64,000 bases of DNA from Icerya purchasi (taxonomy: Eukaryota; Arthropoda; Insecta; Hemiptera; Monophlebidae). The notes under the pieces were generated by a model that was not told the DNA's origin, searched no databases, and saw only the letters and a program-made list of their open reading frames with translations. The position numbers and the translations under genes are program-made. Below, one piece after another: positions 32,801 to 44,779 of this stretch (the stretch's first letter is position 1; every line of letters starts with the position of its first letter). Where the stretch lies: the NCBI GenBank assembly GCA_039619475.1, contig CM077116.1, positions 298,510,464 to 298,574,463 of the forward strand, in the 5' to 3' direction.

Positions 32801-33159
32801 TGCGCGATACCCCGACTATAAGGACGACACCCTTTTGTCAGTTTATCGCTTCGTCATTTAAACTCTATATGCATGTCGCAAAAAACATTTCTATATAGCG
32901 ATCGAAAAATCTTCAATTATTTCTCGTGAGACTCGTACACTTTCGTTTACATATATATTTACTGATTTTTCGACAAGTGTTAATATAAAAGAAATTAACA
33001 ATGCCGGTCAAAAAATAAATAAAAATAATAATTATTTTACCGACGTGTAGCTCTGGCTGGAACGGTAACTCCGTCGAAAAAACCCCGATTTGAATTGCTT
33101 TGATATAATTTTCTTAATATTATTCGGTTCCATACTTTTGTGGTATGTTTTATCGTATA
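29676..33159. other. Unassigned stretch with (TA)n, G-rich and CpG-bearing segments
   Basis: No gene is supported. A TA tract lies at 29799-29836. From about 31600 to 32220 the DNA is richer in CpG and holds short palindromes such as CCTTTTAAAAGG (near 31797) and TCCTTTGCAAAGGA (near 31816), an AAATGGCGGCC motif (near 31866) and a G-rich run at 32180-32213. These could be regulatory, but no transcript can be assigned. Confidence 0.5.
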
Positions 33160-33434
33160 CTTATTGAAGAGTAAATAAATACACTTGAACCACAAAACTT
33201 GTTATTTAATATTTAAAATAAAATAAAATAAAACACCGACTAGTTTCGAATAGTATTATCCATCTTCATGGTGTATATCACATATATAAACAATTTATAT
33301 ACATATATATATATACACCATGAAGATGGATAATACTATCCGAAACTAGTCGGTGTTTTATTTTAGTTTATTTTATTTTAAATATTAAATAACAAGTTTT
33401 GTGGTTTAAGTGTATTTATTTACTCTTCAATAAG
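33160..33434. repeat. Foldback element: hairpin with about 120-bp arms
   Basis: The left arm 33160-33278 and the right arm 33311-33434 are reverse complements except for one substitution (CGAATAG against CTATCCG), one near the end and a 5-base length difference inside a TTTTA-type repeat. A loop of 32 bases separates them. The arms contain ACCGACTAGTTTCG and CATCTTCATGGTGTATAT. There is no coding capacity. The near identity of the arms suggests a recent insertion or ongoing correction. It is best described as a foldback or hairpin MITE; the superfamily is unknown. Confidence 0.88.
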
Positions 33435-34985
33435 GATTTATAATTTTCTTACCTGAAATCTAATAACATGAATTTCTTCGCCTACTTTAATAGACGCGCC
33501 AGCTCTCGGTACAGCCGAATTTAATACTATAACATAACAATATTCTATAAACAGATGAATTTTTCTCCTACGTAAATAGTGCGGCGCACTAACAATTTCT
33601 AAGAGCCGTAATAGCGCAACAAATAACGATGTCCCCATTCAGTTTTCACCGAGGACAGCAGAGGATTTTCAGGCGATATCGTAAGAGCCTTAATATTCAA
33701 CGAAAACAAAGTTATTCTATAAATTTCAAGGCTAAAAACGAGCTATGGAAATGGTTTATTGTCCGCGGCTGACTTGTAGCTACAACAACTCTCTTTGCGA
33801 AATACTAATTCGTAAATTAGCCGTTCCTCCCCGAAAGACCTCGTACGAATTCATATGACTGGACAGCCGTAAAAATTACCGAAAGCGTTCTTGCACCACA
33901 TCAGTGTACCGGTGCCGTTAAACTGTTTATCTCCGGGGATCACAGGTTAGTTTCGTTTCGTTAATTATTTAACGAGTCAGTAACGACACACAGACCAAGC
34001 GATGAGCTGCTTTAAATATTCCGCTATCGGACTAGAACATCGTTTGCAAATTTTACATCTGCGGATGATATATATTTTCCGCATTAATAAATGTAGCTAC
34101 TATTAATCGTATATATACATATTGTGGTGAACCACGAGTACTGAGATGTGGGTATAGGATTTGAATCCGTATTTTCTATTAGTGTATTATTTATTTTTAA
34201 ATAGAAATATTAACGTAACGTAAGTTAAAAATGATTATTTGGATTCATTATTTGGATTTTTGAAAATTTATTATTATTCTGGCTTGTTTGTAAATACATA
34301 CTGTTGTGTATATCGGGATTTACTTCTCGATGTACACATTTACTTGGAAATTATTTAACGTAAATTGAATCTGGTTTTATCCATAACGTCTCTATGTGGC
34401 GGACGATGATGAGTTTGAGTGTAGTGGTCGTAGAATAGCATGTTCTGGTGTGTACGGCGGCTACACTTGATGTATCGCATTGTTCCGTTTAGTTAACGTA
34501 ATTTTCGATAATACACAAACGTAATCAGATAGAAGTATTCGGGGTTCTATGCAGCTCTGTTAATGTGTTAAAAAAACTCGCGGTAATATAAATCGTCCGT
34601 GGGCATCGGTCCGGTGATAGAGTTGCGTTGCATACGTATCTATCTGTGTTGTACTTTTATTTAATAGTAAAAGGTGGTTTTTTTTCCTTTATTTTTTCGT
34701 TACTTATATTTATAAAAAAAAAAAAATGTGCGTTACGTAAAAGAAAGAAAAAAACACAACAACAACACCAAGCAAGAGCATATAGGCTATAACAACTATA
34801 GGCTATAACAATATATATTATAATACACTTGCTTTATATCCATGCATGACGTACGCTGTTACGTTTTGCCGCCACCCATGCACGCCACCCGTAGACATTT
34901 TTCTATACACCTCTTGAAGGATACATCTTCCATGAAATATCAATTGTTCCTTAAAGCCCGCGTATAGATTAGGTTTTTTTATTCT
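33435..34985. other. Unassigned stretch, no supported gene
   Basis: Nothing recognisable in protein terms. A 16-base unit containing TATAGGCTATAACAA is duplicated at 34782-34812. Poly(A) and poly(T) runs occur at about 34680 and 34718. Confidence 0.5.
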
Positions 34986-34989
34986 TCGG

Positions 34990-35850
34990 CTATTATCGAA
35001 TTTCCCTAAGGGTTAGTATACATTTGTATTATTTCATAAGATATACAAAGGCACGTTGTTTGTCAGTCAATCTGTTACGCAGATTTCGATATAATCTTCG
35101 TATTGTATGTTTATTCAGTTTCGCAAACATTTTTATTCGATGCTTTTCAATTTCACTTTTCCATTTCCGTTTCATTGTTTAAATTTTTGTTTGTACTTTT
35201 ATAGAATTGTTTCGGATTTATTATAGTCAATTTTGCGTCTATTCTTTGTAAACTTTTCTTATATTTCCAGAGTTCTTTACCGTAAACTTTTAATTCTCGT
35301 CCCTTTTAATATATCGCGATAAATTCCTTTATAACTTCAATTTTTTTCTGCTCAGTTCGGCTGTATCTTAAATTTTCATCTCGCACATCTAGCTGCATTT
35401 TTAGTGCTAAATTTTTTCCATTTTCTTCGTTCACATATATGCATAAAAGCGTGTGCTTTTAATTTCGCTATATTTTTTTCTTTACTCCGTTTTCTCTTTA
35501 AGAGTTAATTTTGTGTTAGTTTTTCCGTTTCGATTATTATTATAATTTTCCCTATTCGTCATTTTCGATCTATCCACTTTCAGCAGATAGAAAAGTGTTG
35601 CGCACTTCTTCAAAATCCCTTCTCTGTAAATTCCGTAGATATAAACGCGTTAGTGGCTTTATTTAATCCGAGCGTACAAGGTCCATATTAGCGTTAATGA
35701 CAGTTTCCCTTCTTTTAATATAGTACTAATAAATTTCTTTTTGTATACTATCCCTTTTGTCGTCATATGTATGTGTTTTACGGTTGGACTCAATCTAAAA
35801 TATTTCCTGTCACCACCACGAACGACCAACTCGAAGTCTTGCAATAATTT
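34990..35850 (-). pseudogene. Possible retroelement coding relic, Lys/Asn-rich
   Basis: The minus strand shows coding-like segments interrupted by stops. One reads QDFELVVRGGDRKYFRLSPT (near 35840). Further on are LDVRDENLRYSRTEQKK, ELWKYKKSLQRIDAKL and INPKQFYKSTNKN (about 35390-35190). The last two resemble the helical linker ending in a xNPKxFYxxL box that lies before the reverse transcriptase in some arthropod retroelements, including the type represented at 5440-6180. No RT motif follows. This is a weak call, and low-complexity Lys-rich coding could also arise by chance in AT-rich DNA. Confidence 0.32.
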
Positions 35851-38499
35851 TCACTTAGCGAACGGGTCCTGAGTTCATGCTTTTACTAAAATGAAATAAC
35901 GGCTTACGCATTATCCGAAGGACGTATCCATGTCGCAATATGCACACACTTCTGTAAAGTACGGAGGTATTAGTTTAATGTTTTTTCTTTTCTGTTGTTT
36001 TTTGTTATGCTTTGTTTTTAAATATTCTCGACTTTTTGCATTCTTATTTTTACAATGGTATTCACGTCTTGTTACGAAGTACTAGGCTAGAGTTTCATTT
36101 TTTCCCGTTAGTCATTCATTTTAGAGCCGTTATCTTCTAAGTCGTTATTTTTATTTTTTTTCTTTCTTTTAAATGGTCTAATTAGATTAGGTTAACTGTG
36201 GTTGGCCAAATTTTTAAAGCATGTTGCACAGCTTGTTTACCGAAATTCGTCGAATAATTTTTCTCCCGGTAACTTATTTTGAATTTGCATATTCTCTGTA
36301 TTCCAAATTCAGCAACAGATAAACCGGAATGCAACCTAGCTTCCGTGCTGCCGACCAACGTGCAAAGCGGTATCAGCGGTGAGACGAACTGAGACAACTG
36401 GCTAACTCATATTGATACGATTCTTTTACCGGCTGAATAATGACACGGTAGCGCACACGCAAGACTAAAAGTAAAGCAAGTCCCATAGATCCTTGATAAA
36501 GTATAACGGATATTGTGCAATTAAACTTTTCATAATGTACTTAAGGATCTAATGAATCTTATAAGGATACTGCGGCCAGTTCCTTTCTACTTTTGAATTG
36601 TCCGCCATTACCTTTCCAGATTTCTCTGGCACCTAATTCAACTGCAGGCTGGGTAAACGCAAGACTACACACTTAGAATTGAATGTAAATGTATGGTTTA
36701 TCGCGAATGCCGTTTCCTAAGTGTGTCTGTGTACTAGCTAGCGCGCATATTCTGTCATCGCCTGTGACCGAATTTGAGACACTTTCGTAACAGAAGCTAA
36801 GAGCAACTAGGCCAGCACGACGTTTCGTATGGTGATGCATTATTAATTCATTTATTTTGGTTACCTCCTTTTAATGTTGCGCCTCGCTGGTTTCGGTTAT
36901 ATACTGTCAATCTGTTCGTTTACGCTGTCGCTAATTTTTATATTCGCTGTTGCGATTCCAGAATGTCTCATCATACGTTTTTTTTTCAGTTGCGTTTGAC
37001 TTCCGACTTTTTACATCTCTACACACTTGATGAATAGCATACTCTCACATTCAGCACCATTTCCAGGTGTGTGTGTATTTTAATAATTTCCGGAAAGCAA
37101 TCCATTTCCTTTTTCGATACAATTAACATATTGCCGATAAGGATTATCACTGTTTCTATGCGATTATTGTTAAATTTTCCGAGCATTGTAAGTCGAATTC
37201 TTTTTAGTTTAAAAACGGAACTCCTGTAATGTTCGTAGTTCGTCATTTCTGGGTATCTTTTTCATTTGATTATTTCTGAAAAATATTTCGGTGAGAATGG
37301 TGTATAGAATTTCACGGAAGAGAGAACTAATGCTATGCAGTAAACTCTTTATTTTCCGATTTTTAAGTCTATATTTCCATAATATATGAGGATTGATATA
37401 ATTACATTAATTCTGAGGTATTTGAGTATGTGGTAGTATCACGCTATGCCTCCCCTCTCTTACAGAAAGTGCCACTCCCATGTTCCATCAATTCTCCACG
37501 AGGAATCGTCCAGTTAGCACGTCTACACAAATACATCCTAACATTACCACTCTTTCCTAATGCGCACCAATAGGAAGAACGAACCACAAACCATTTAGTT
37601 TACGCACCAATATGATGTTAATTTTTACTCGCTTGCCTGCTCTATATTAGTCTCCCATTATTAACACACTCCAGACCTTTCTAAAGCAGGAAACCTTCTC
37701 ACGCATTCCTCTAATTGCCCATAATACAAACACATTTGTCAATGTGTGAGGGTAGCTGAAAATTTGTAATATAGAAAACGTTAACTTTTGCACCAAAACA
37801 TTGTTTTTACACATCTTATACAAAATGCATATGTATAAATATAGTTTGTCCCGTAATGGAACATTCAAAAAAATTACTTACGGCCGTTTAGAACTATAGT
37901 ATACTATTACTATATCTCTCAGTATGCATGGACGCCGGTGTACTGCTATGTGACGAACCAGATAAAGCAGTAACAAAGTGTGCTTTTTTTGTTTCTTTTT
38001 TTTTTGTGTGTGTTTAAGAAGAAATAGCTTATTGAATGTTCCTTTAACACCAAACAGGTAGTTTGAGATCAAAATACTATATTTTGGCTAAAAATATACA
38101 ATTTTTATTTAAATTACACCTGGTCAGGTACTTGTTGGTTTGTTTTAGATAAATTTCTGTATTGAATAAAAAAAAAAGGCATATGAACTTTAAAATTGAA
38201 AACTATGTATATATATATATATAGTATTTTCATATATTATTCCCATGTGGATTTCACTGGTCTGATAGTATTCAAGCACTTGTACGATATACTGTGCTCA
38301 ATGTAGCTGACAAATCTGCTTTAACAATAGTATTAATTATATGGTACATTCGCATGCTTGAAAACCCATCTGCATAGTTTATTTTTAATTTTAATGTTAA
38401 GCATTTTTAAAGGGGCAAAGTATACGCTATTTACTCTTGCGCATGTCTGTGTACATGTTGTATAGGAAATCTACCAAGATATGTGAACTTGCAAGATGA
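35851..38499. other. Unassigned stretch, no supported gene
   Basis: Short open frames on the minus strand (for example 36182-36397 and 37019-37246) have no recognisable domain. No repeat family in the window matches this stretch. A TA run lies at 38206-38222. Confidence 0.45.
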
Positions 38500-38690
38500 A
38501 CCACGCCGAGCTGTGAATCAACATTGGCTACGGATAATAACAACAAATAAAAAGTCAAACAGCAAAAGTTTAAGATTGTCAATGTTGTTCACATCAGCAA
38601 AGTCAAAACACCACTAAAACTAAAAAGGGACTAAACTACTAATTGAAGCAGGGGGAACTATCTACTATAAATAGTGTCTGTTTCACTTTT
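38500..38690 (+). pseudogene. Polinton/Maverick integrase relic, C-terminal part
   Basis: The plus strand carries QKFKIVNVVHISKVKTP (about 38568-38618) and, after disruptions, a piece like the FTIY box near 38660-38680. At nucleotide level AAGTTTAAGATTG, TGTTGT and CACATCAGCAAAGTCAA match the minus-strand integrase at 43330-43270 almost base for base. The segment upstream (TLATDNNNK) fits the xxxTLYG linker that precedes the KFKxGDxVRISK box in Polinton integrases. Everything else of the gene is gone. It is a second, independent trace of the same or a related element in opposite orientation to the 43 kb cluster. Confidence 0.68.
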
Positions 38691-41600
38691 TCGGAGTGAT
38701 GTTTATGTTAAACGGTCAGCGGGGTTTGTAAAGAGTGCAACACGTGCACATCTATATCCACTGGTCGTGAATATTCGAACTACTTCGCTAGAATTGGCAT
38801 AATCATACTACTCTACAAGGACCTAGAAAACGATAATTTTCTTCTTTTAAACTAATTTATAAGAGCTGCCTGAAACTAGTTTTTAAAAAAGGACAAGAGA
38901 AAATTTACCCTGTGTGTCGTTTCCTTATGATATAAATTAGGGGGAAAACAAAAAGAATTACTAAAAATATAAAATTAATCATATTCGTTTTTTTTTTTTT
39001 TTTTTTTTTTTTTTTTGTAAAACGCAACAGCCTGTATAACTAGTATAATCATTGTTCTTAAAACATCCATTAGAAATATTTTTAATAGATGGAAAATTTT
39101 AAATAATTATTCATTTATTGCGTGTAATCCAAAAATAAAATATATTTTTAAAGTTTATCGCTAGATGAAAGATACGAGAAAGTATGAAATATTTCTCTAC
39201 TTTAAAAAGCAACATTTTAATATCGGGAACATATTTCAATCTCGGCGCGTTATTAGCAAATGCGCGTAGGAAGAATCGATAATTCGATTTAGAGAATCGA
39301 ATTTATTCACCGAATACTCAGAGGTATTTAAATTTTTTAAATAACCTAAAACTTTTAAGTGAAATTCATTAAAGAATAAAGATATTCCTCGGATGTTGCA
39401 CCTGTAGTAATAGAGTTAATAAAAGTTTCTAATTGAAGTGTAAAATATAATTTTATATTTTCGAAATCGCAAAACACAGCGTCGATACACAGGTACGCTA
39501 TTACAGTAAATGCGGAAGGATGTTTAAATTTCTCGTACATACTCGTATTATAATTAAACTTGCGTTCCCGTGTGACTTTTAAAGTCGACGTTTAAGTCAT
39601 CTCAGATAATAGTTAGAAAGCAACACAATATCTGTCTTTAATATATACGATCAGTATTGCGACTTTTGTAATCAAAAATATCGCCTCATAATATTTTCTA
39701 CGTGTTTTGTTTTTTGTTTTTAAGCGGGAAATCTTATCCAGGGATTCTAGTATACTGATGAGATTTGATGACAGAATGAGACGATGATTCTTCTGTTTGA
39801 ACGCAGTGTACGCTTCGTTCTTACATTTTATTGGTTTACGCATTCTTTTCTCCTTTTTTGTGATCGTTTTCTTCAAAACTGTCTTTTCTTTTGATTACTG
39901 GTCGACGAAAACGGACTGTTTATCAAGCAAATCTCGAAATGTCCGTTGAAAACGTCTCTATATTTTCAGAATTTCTATTGTTTTTGAGTAATATTTAATG
40001 TTCGAGCATGTATACTATTTAATAATGCACCCAGGGCGAGGTAAATGAAAATTATCGAGTGCATGAAATAATTTTTAATAAGGTAAATATTGGAAAATGA
40101 TTACTATGAAAATATTTTTAAGAATTTCAATTTATCAAAATGGACCTTAACAATGTACTCGTGCTATTTATAAACGAGGACTATTGAAAAAGGCAGCGGG
40201 AGAACAAAAGAATACAAAAATACATTTCCAGGTGTCGCCGTGTTTATTGCTGTGTTCATAACTCTTTTATGCTCGTGAAAAATTTGGGATAGCCCCTCTA
40301 ACCGTAAAACATGTTCAGAGCGCCGAATTTCACAATTGATCCGAACACGCGCACATATTCAGAATTTTACACTTTACGAATATTAAAATTGGCCACAATT
40401 GCAACATGAATATATTTTGACACTAGGAATTTCTGTCGTTTGTATACGTTCTCGCTAGAATTTAGCGGTTCTAAGATTTCGGAAATAAAAAATAGTACGA
40501 CCGTTGAAGGAATTTTTCAGTCATAACAACATTCCGTACTTTTCAATATACTTTATCTTCCCCCGGAATATATTGCCGATAAATATAATATACATATATA
40601 TATACATATATATATACATATATATATATATATTATACAAGTAGATTAGTATTGCGTTTTTTGTAAAAGAAAAAAATTCTTATTGCGTTTCGTAATTCGG
40701 CTTCACGTAAAATTTTGAAATACCGATATGTCAAAGAATTACTAGTTCAAGAGCACAACATTGTTTCAATGTTTTGGAACTTTTGTTTTTTTTTTTGTTT
40801 TTTTTTCTTTGTCTTAACGTGTTCACCCCTATGGGCAGAAATGGTGAATGTTACCGACATGTTGTACTTATTAGACTCAACGTTTATGATGATTGTTAAG
40901 TTTAACATATGGATCTGTAGATTCATGCACCATTTTTTACTGATTCATTTTGAAAATTCGTAAAGGCGCTACCAAAACTTGTCGTCATCTGGTTAATTTA
41001 GATTCACCGATCGACGTAGTTGGCGATTCAGAAAGTAGCGAATCAATGGAAAAAATGACAAAAATAAGTCGGCGCGCTTACGCTTGTGTTGAAAAAATTT
41101 CGACACAGCCAGTTTTCAATTCGATCACGTTTCCCTATTTACGGTTTTGGATTTTCTTTTGCCTATTTTTCCTTCACCGCTTCACTATTCCTTTATTACT
41201 GCAAAGAAAACACGCACGCCCGGTTTTCCTTAAAGCTCATTAGAAAAGACGGTAGCTCGAGTCGCGGAAATTGTTTTCTTTAGAGTAAAGTTGTTCTGGG
41301 CGACGTCGAGATTTGGCGATGGCGCAGGACGGCGGAAAGGGCGTCGGGAAAAAGGCCGAAGAATTCTTTGAAGGATAGATGGGGTTTTAAAGGAGCACGT
41401 TCATTAATCAAGCGGCAGTGTAACTGGCGAAAGTGCTTTTACTTTTGTTTGCTAGGCGTTTTATAGAAAATTTACCGTACCAACTGCTGGATCGCTTGAG
41501 CCAGCGATACCTTCTAAAAATGAAACTCCCGGCCGTCTTGCAAAACTTTATACGATACGACCGAATACCGCCTGCCAGTCGACCGTTATTGCTGAACGAA

Positions 41601-42430
41601 ACAACCAGATATCCGACTGCGAAATAAAACTAGCCGATTAGAATTCCGCCGAAAAGCTTCATCCTACCCCGACCACGTTGCTTCTGCCTTTTGTCGTACA
41701 TTTGTAATTCGAAGACTTATTATCTGCACGCTGTTGAACACGCGGCCTACAAGCGCACCACTGCGAGCGGTCAAGCTCGCGTTCAGTAATATCGCTTTTA
41801 ATAGTATTTCATCTGCCGATACCGATTATTCCTATTATTAAAATTCACACGAACAACCGATAATTCTCATTGAACCGGTTTAATTCGTTCGATGTTGTTT
41901 TATTTTAATCGGCCATCTCGCGGATTTCGTCGACAGTTTCTATCGCCGTCGAACAGTAAATTTTTCTATATTTTTTCTGCGAAAACCGCAGTCGCCTTGA
42001 AGCCATCGGCACTCGAGCGAAACTACGATGACGATCGCTTTATTAAAACTGGAATAAATTTCTAATTTTCCGGTCGCCGCTATCTTCGCTAGTGTTGCGT
42101 CGTTGGCTTTAACGAACCTCAACTTCACACGATTTCCGACTCTTCCCGATGAGTGAAATAGTGTATTTCATTAGAATTGCAAAGAACATGCGGAAACTAA
42201 TTCAGTTGAGAAAGCACTAGTTAAGTTCCATGTCTTTACTGAAAGAACTCTGGGAAAACGATCCTTACAATTTTAGAAAACCTTTGAACATAGAGATCCG
42301 GATAGGTTTGATTATTCGTTATCTTTACTAATGTGATTTAACAAAGAACAAATATAGTTATAAGATTTGCAATATTTCTCGATCCAAGATTCATAAAAGC
42401 AGGTCAAAAAGCCATAATTCGTACATAGTT
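38691..42430. other. Unassigned stretch, no supported gene
   Basis: A run of about 29 T lies at 38988-39016 and a TATACATATATATA-type repeat at 40588-40636. From about 41200 to 42150 CpG is frequent and the sequence is less AT-rich. No protein domain or RNA gene is recognised. Confidence 0.5.
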
Positions 42431-42439
42431 ATATCATCG

Positions 42440-42990
42440 GTACCGGCATTGCTCTGAATCTTTTACATTGTTGTTCGTCTTGTCACATCGTCACTATCAT
42501 CTATAAGCATGCTTCGAGTTTATTTCTTTCTACAATACACAAGTTGGCCTTATCTCGTTGTACAGTCTACATTGTCTGCAGGCGTGCTTCAAGTTTATTT
42601 TTCTCAATAATTCACAAGCCTGTCTCTGTTTGCTGTGCAGTTTCCAGTGCTTGGGCGCGTCGCTCAATATCCTTTTTAATTTCTTCGGTAGCCCCATCAT
42701 GCTGACGCGTTATAATAGCATCCCTCGGATCAATCGCTTCTGCCACATTTACTAGACGTTTGCCTAGCAAGCTTACATAACCTGTCTGCAGATTGATTTG
42801 ATCTTTTAGCACCTCCCTAACACGACCTTACAAGCTCGCAGTAGAAAGCGTCTCATACAACCGTTTCCTAGTCACCACCTCATCTTCCACTGCCTCATGT
42901 AATAAACGTTTTCCTCGGAAATTGTAATTACCATCAGAATCCAATTTGAACAATGCGGAACCAGTTGGTTTCATGAAGCTGGTTACACTG
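42440..42990 (-). pseudogene. Polinton-cluster fibre-like repeat protein, broken
   Basis: Minus-strand translation shows two copies of a phage/viral fibre-like motif: LDSDGNYNFRGKRL followed by EDEVVTRKRL (about 42960-42870), and LLGKRLVNVAEAIDPRDAI followed by TRQ (about 42770-42700). The GKRLxNV...DxxDAVTRxx pattern is typical of repeats linking shaft segments in virus-like structural proteins. After it comes a helical part with ERRAQALETAQQTETGL and two repeats containing ERNKLEAxL-type heptads (42660-42440), suggesting a coiled coil. Stops separate the pieces. A role as a spike or fibre is inferred only from motif form and from the neighbouring integrase and ATPase. Confidence 0.55.
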
Positions 42991-43069
42991 CCCTCAGGTA
43001 AAAACACTTTCCACTCTTATCTAACAGCATCACATGTACATCCTAAATGTTTGTAATTTAACTGTTGTC

Positions 43070-44000
43070 AACCTAAGCATTATCAGAAGTTGAGAAGCTG
43101 AGCCACTTGACGAGGGACTTTGATCCTTTACATTGTATAACACGTTCAATTAAGTACACATCGGCACATGGGGTCTTTTGCAATTGCTCCTTGTAAAATG
43201 TGCCGGCTATAGGCTTGTTGCTGTGCGTATATGTCCTGGGGAAGGTGCTATGCACGGTATATATAGTAAATAGCTCCCCACTCCAGTTCGCTGTATTGAC
43301 TTTGCTGATGTGGACAACATCAGCAATCTTAAACTTTGGGCGTTTAGCGGTAGGTGGATTAGCCTTAGTGCATGCTTTGGTTAGATTCAACGCAACCTTT
43401 TTCTCCACACTAGTTGCAACATCTACAGATGCGAACCCTATAGTTTAGTGTATTTTTGTTTTATTTTTCGCGTCCGCTCGGCCAATAACGGTAACCATCG
43501 TTTATTTGGATGAGCCATAAACTCTTTCTACATCAGACCCTTTAATTAAACCGCTCAACAGTGAATGCTTTATGCGGTATTCTGAGTGCTATATAAATTA
43601 ATATGAAACCGATTTAAGATGGTTTGTACCTGAGGATTATAAAATGCAGTACCTTGGTCGGCCTATAAGTGTTACGGAGCCATCATCTCAGACTTTGCAT
43701 AATATCTGCTGTAAGGCCGCCGCCACAAGCGTTCCGTTTTTATTCATCCGAGGCACTGTCTACATGTATTTGCTGAACATGTTTATTACAGCCAGAATAA
43801 ATTTATATCCCTGATTAAAACGTGCGTATTGTCTCATATCGATAAGGTCAGCCTACCAGAGATCATTTGGGATAAGTATTTGCACGCGCCTCATATGAAA
43901 TCTCTTTCTCACTGGTCTATGTAGTTCATTCGCTATATCACACTGAAAGCTTCCTGCAGATGGTGGCACTTGGGCAGTTGACATATTAATAAAGCGGATA
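43070..44000 (-). pseudogene. Polinton/Maverick-type integrase (retroviral-like) with chromodomain-like tail, broken
   Basis: Polinton integrases are DDE recombinases that insert the element DNA. Minus-strand frames show ELHRPVRKRF (about 43930), then NDLWWADLIDM with the first catalytic aspartate, GYKFILAVINMFSKYMWTVP (about 43830-43760), a DQGTAFYNPQVQ-like box with the second aspartate (about 43660) and a VERFN box with the glutamate (about 43555). A 111-residue open frame (43408-43073) follows with KFKIADVVHISKV, FTIYTV and a chromodomain-like DVYLIERVIQCKGSKSLVKW. Frameshifts and stops occur at several points, so the gene is dead. The family call is firm because the boxes are in order and their spacing fits; the host element is otherwise incomplete. 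Confidence 0.82.
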
Positions 44001-44099
44001 GATGTATCCACTCTCTGTAAATTCTTCCTCAGTGAATGAAATTTCGTTATCCACATCGGTGTTCCCACTGTTCCTGCTAGCATGTAATAATGGTAGTCG

Positions 44100-44726
44100 C
44101 TGTACTAGCTCATTAACATTGTCCCAATACTCCAGTCATGGTGCTGTTAATGTAATAGGGCTAATACAGCAACTTTTCTTTTCACTATCGGTTTCACTAC
44201 GAAACGATAGTTTAATTACTTGACAGTGATCATCATGTAGTCTTCCTTTTAGATTATTATCAGAACGTTTGTGCACATTTGTAAACTCCAGCAGCTGTTT
44301 ATATACTTGCAAATCATCTGAGGTCTACATGCGACTATTAACTTTCAGTTGGGTGAGTAAATGGTGAAGATTTGTGGTAAGTGGAACCGATTTCATAACA
44401 TGACTGTCACCGATATACAATGTTTTCCCCTCAGGACTAGCATAAATGGGCATATCACCAAGTTTGACATTGCCGCCATACTTATTGATCTGCATTCTGT
44501 AGATGGGGTCTGAAGATGAGGGAAGTAGTAATGACTCCCGCTTCACAATGAGTAATGACGCGTCGGCTGTGTCTCTATCAGACTCTCCCTTCGCCTTCGG
44601 GGTAAAAATTGACTGCTCAGGGGAGCCCACTTTTCCTTGCTTTATACTCGGCCTATGCTGCTGCTGCTGCTGCTCCTGTATAACTTCACGAATGTCTGTT
44701 AGGGGTTTGGCTATCGGTTCCAACAA
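44100..44726 (-). pseudogene. Polinton-associated protein of unknown function, partly open
   Basis: A 133-residue open frame (44726-44325) starts with KPLTDIREVI and a Gln run, then a Pro/Ser-rich linker, then INKYGGNVKLGD and KTLYIGDSHVMKSVPLTT. Another frame continues with SDDLQVYKQLLEFTNVHKRS and ends near 44100. The order YG...LGD...IGD..., then a Leu-rich loop, then YKxLLxxTNxxxR matches a protein I know from arthropod Polinton-like elements, where its role is not established. It lies between the ATPase and the integrase on the same strand. The nucleotide repeat CTGCTG encodes the Gln run. Confidence 0.62.
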
Positions 44727-44779
44727 TAAACTTGAAGACTGGCTGAGAGCCTCACGTTCATTCTTAAACTGTCAATACT

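Noticed and set aside
34125..34680. Possible solo LTR starting TGTGGTGAACCACGAG
   Set aside because: No second copy, no matching CA end with a target duplication and no retrovirus-like genes nearby.
43200..43448. Plus-strand open frame with hydrophobic segments, opposite the integrase
   Set aside because: It is the antisense shadow of the integrase C-terminal frame, which carries clear family motifs.
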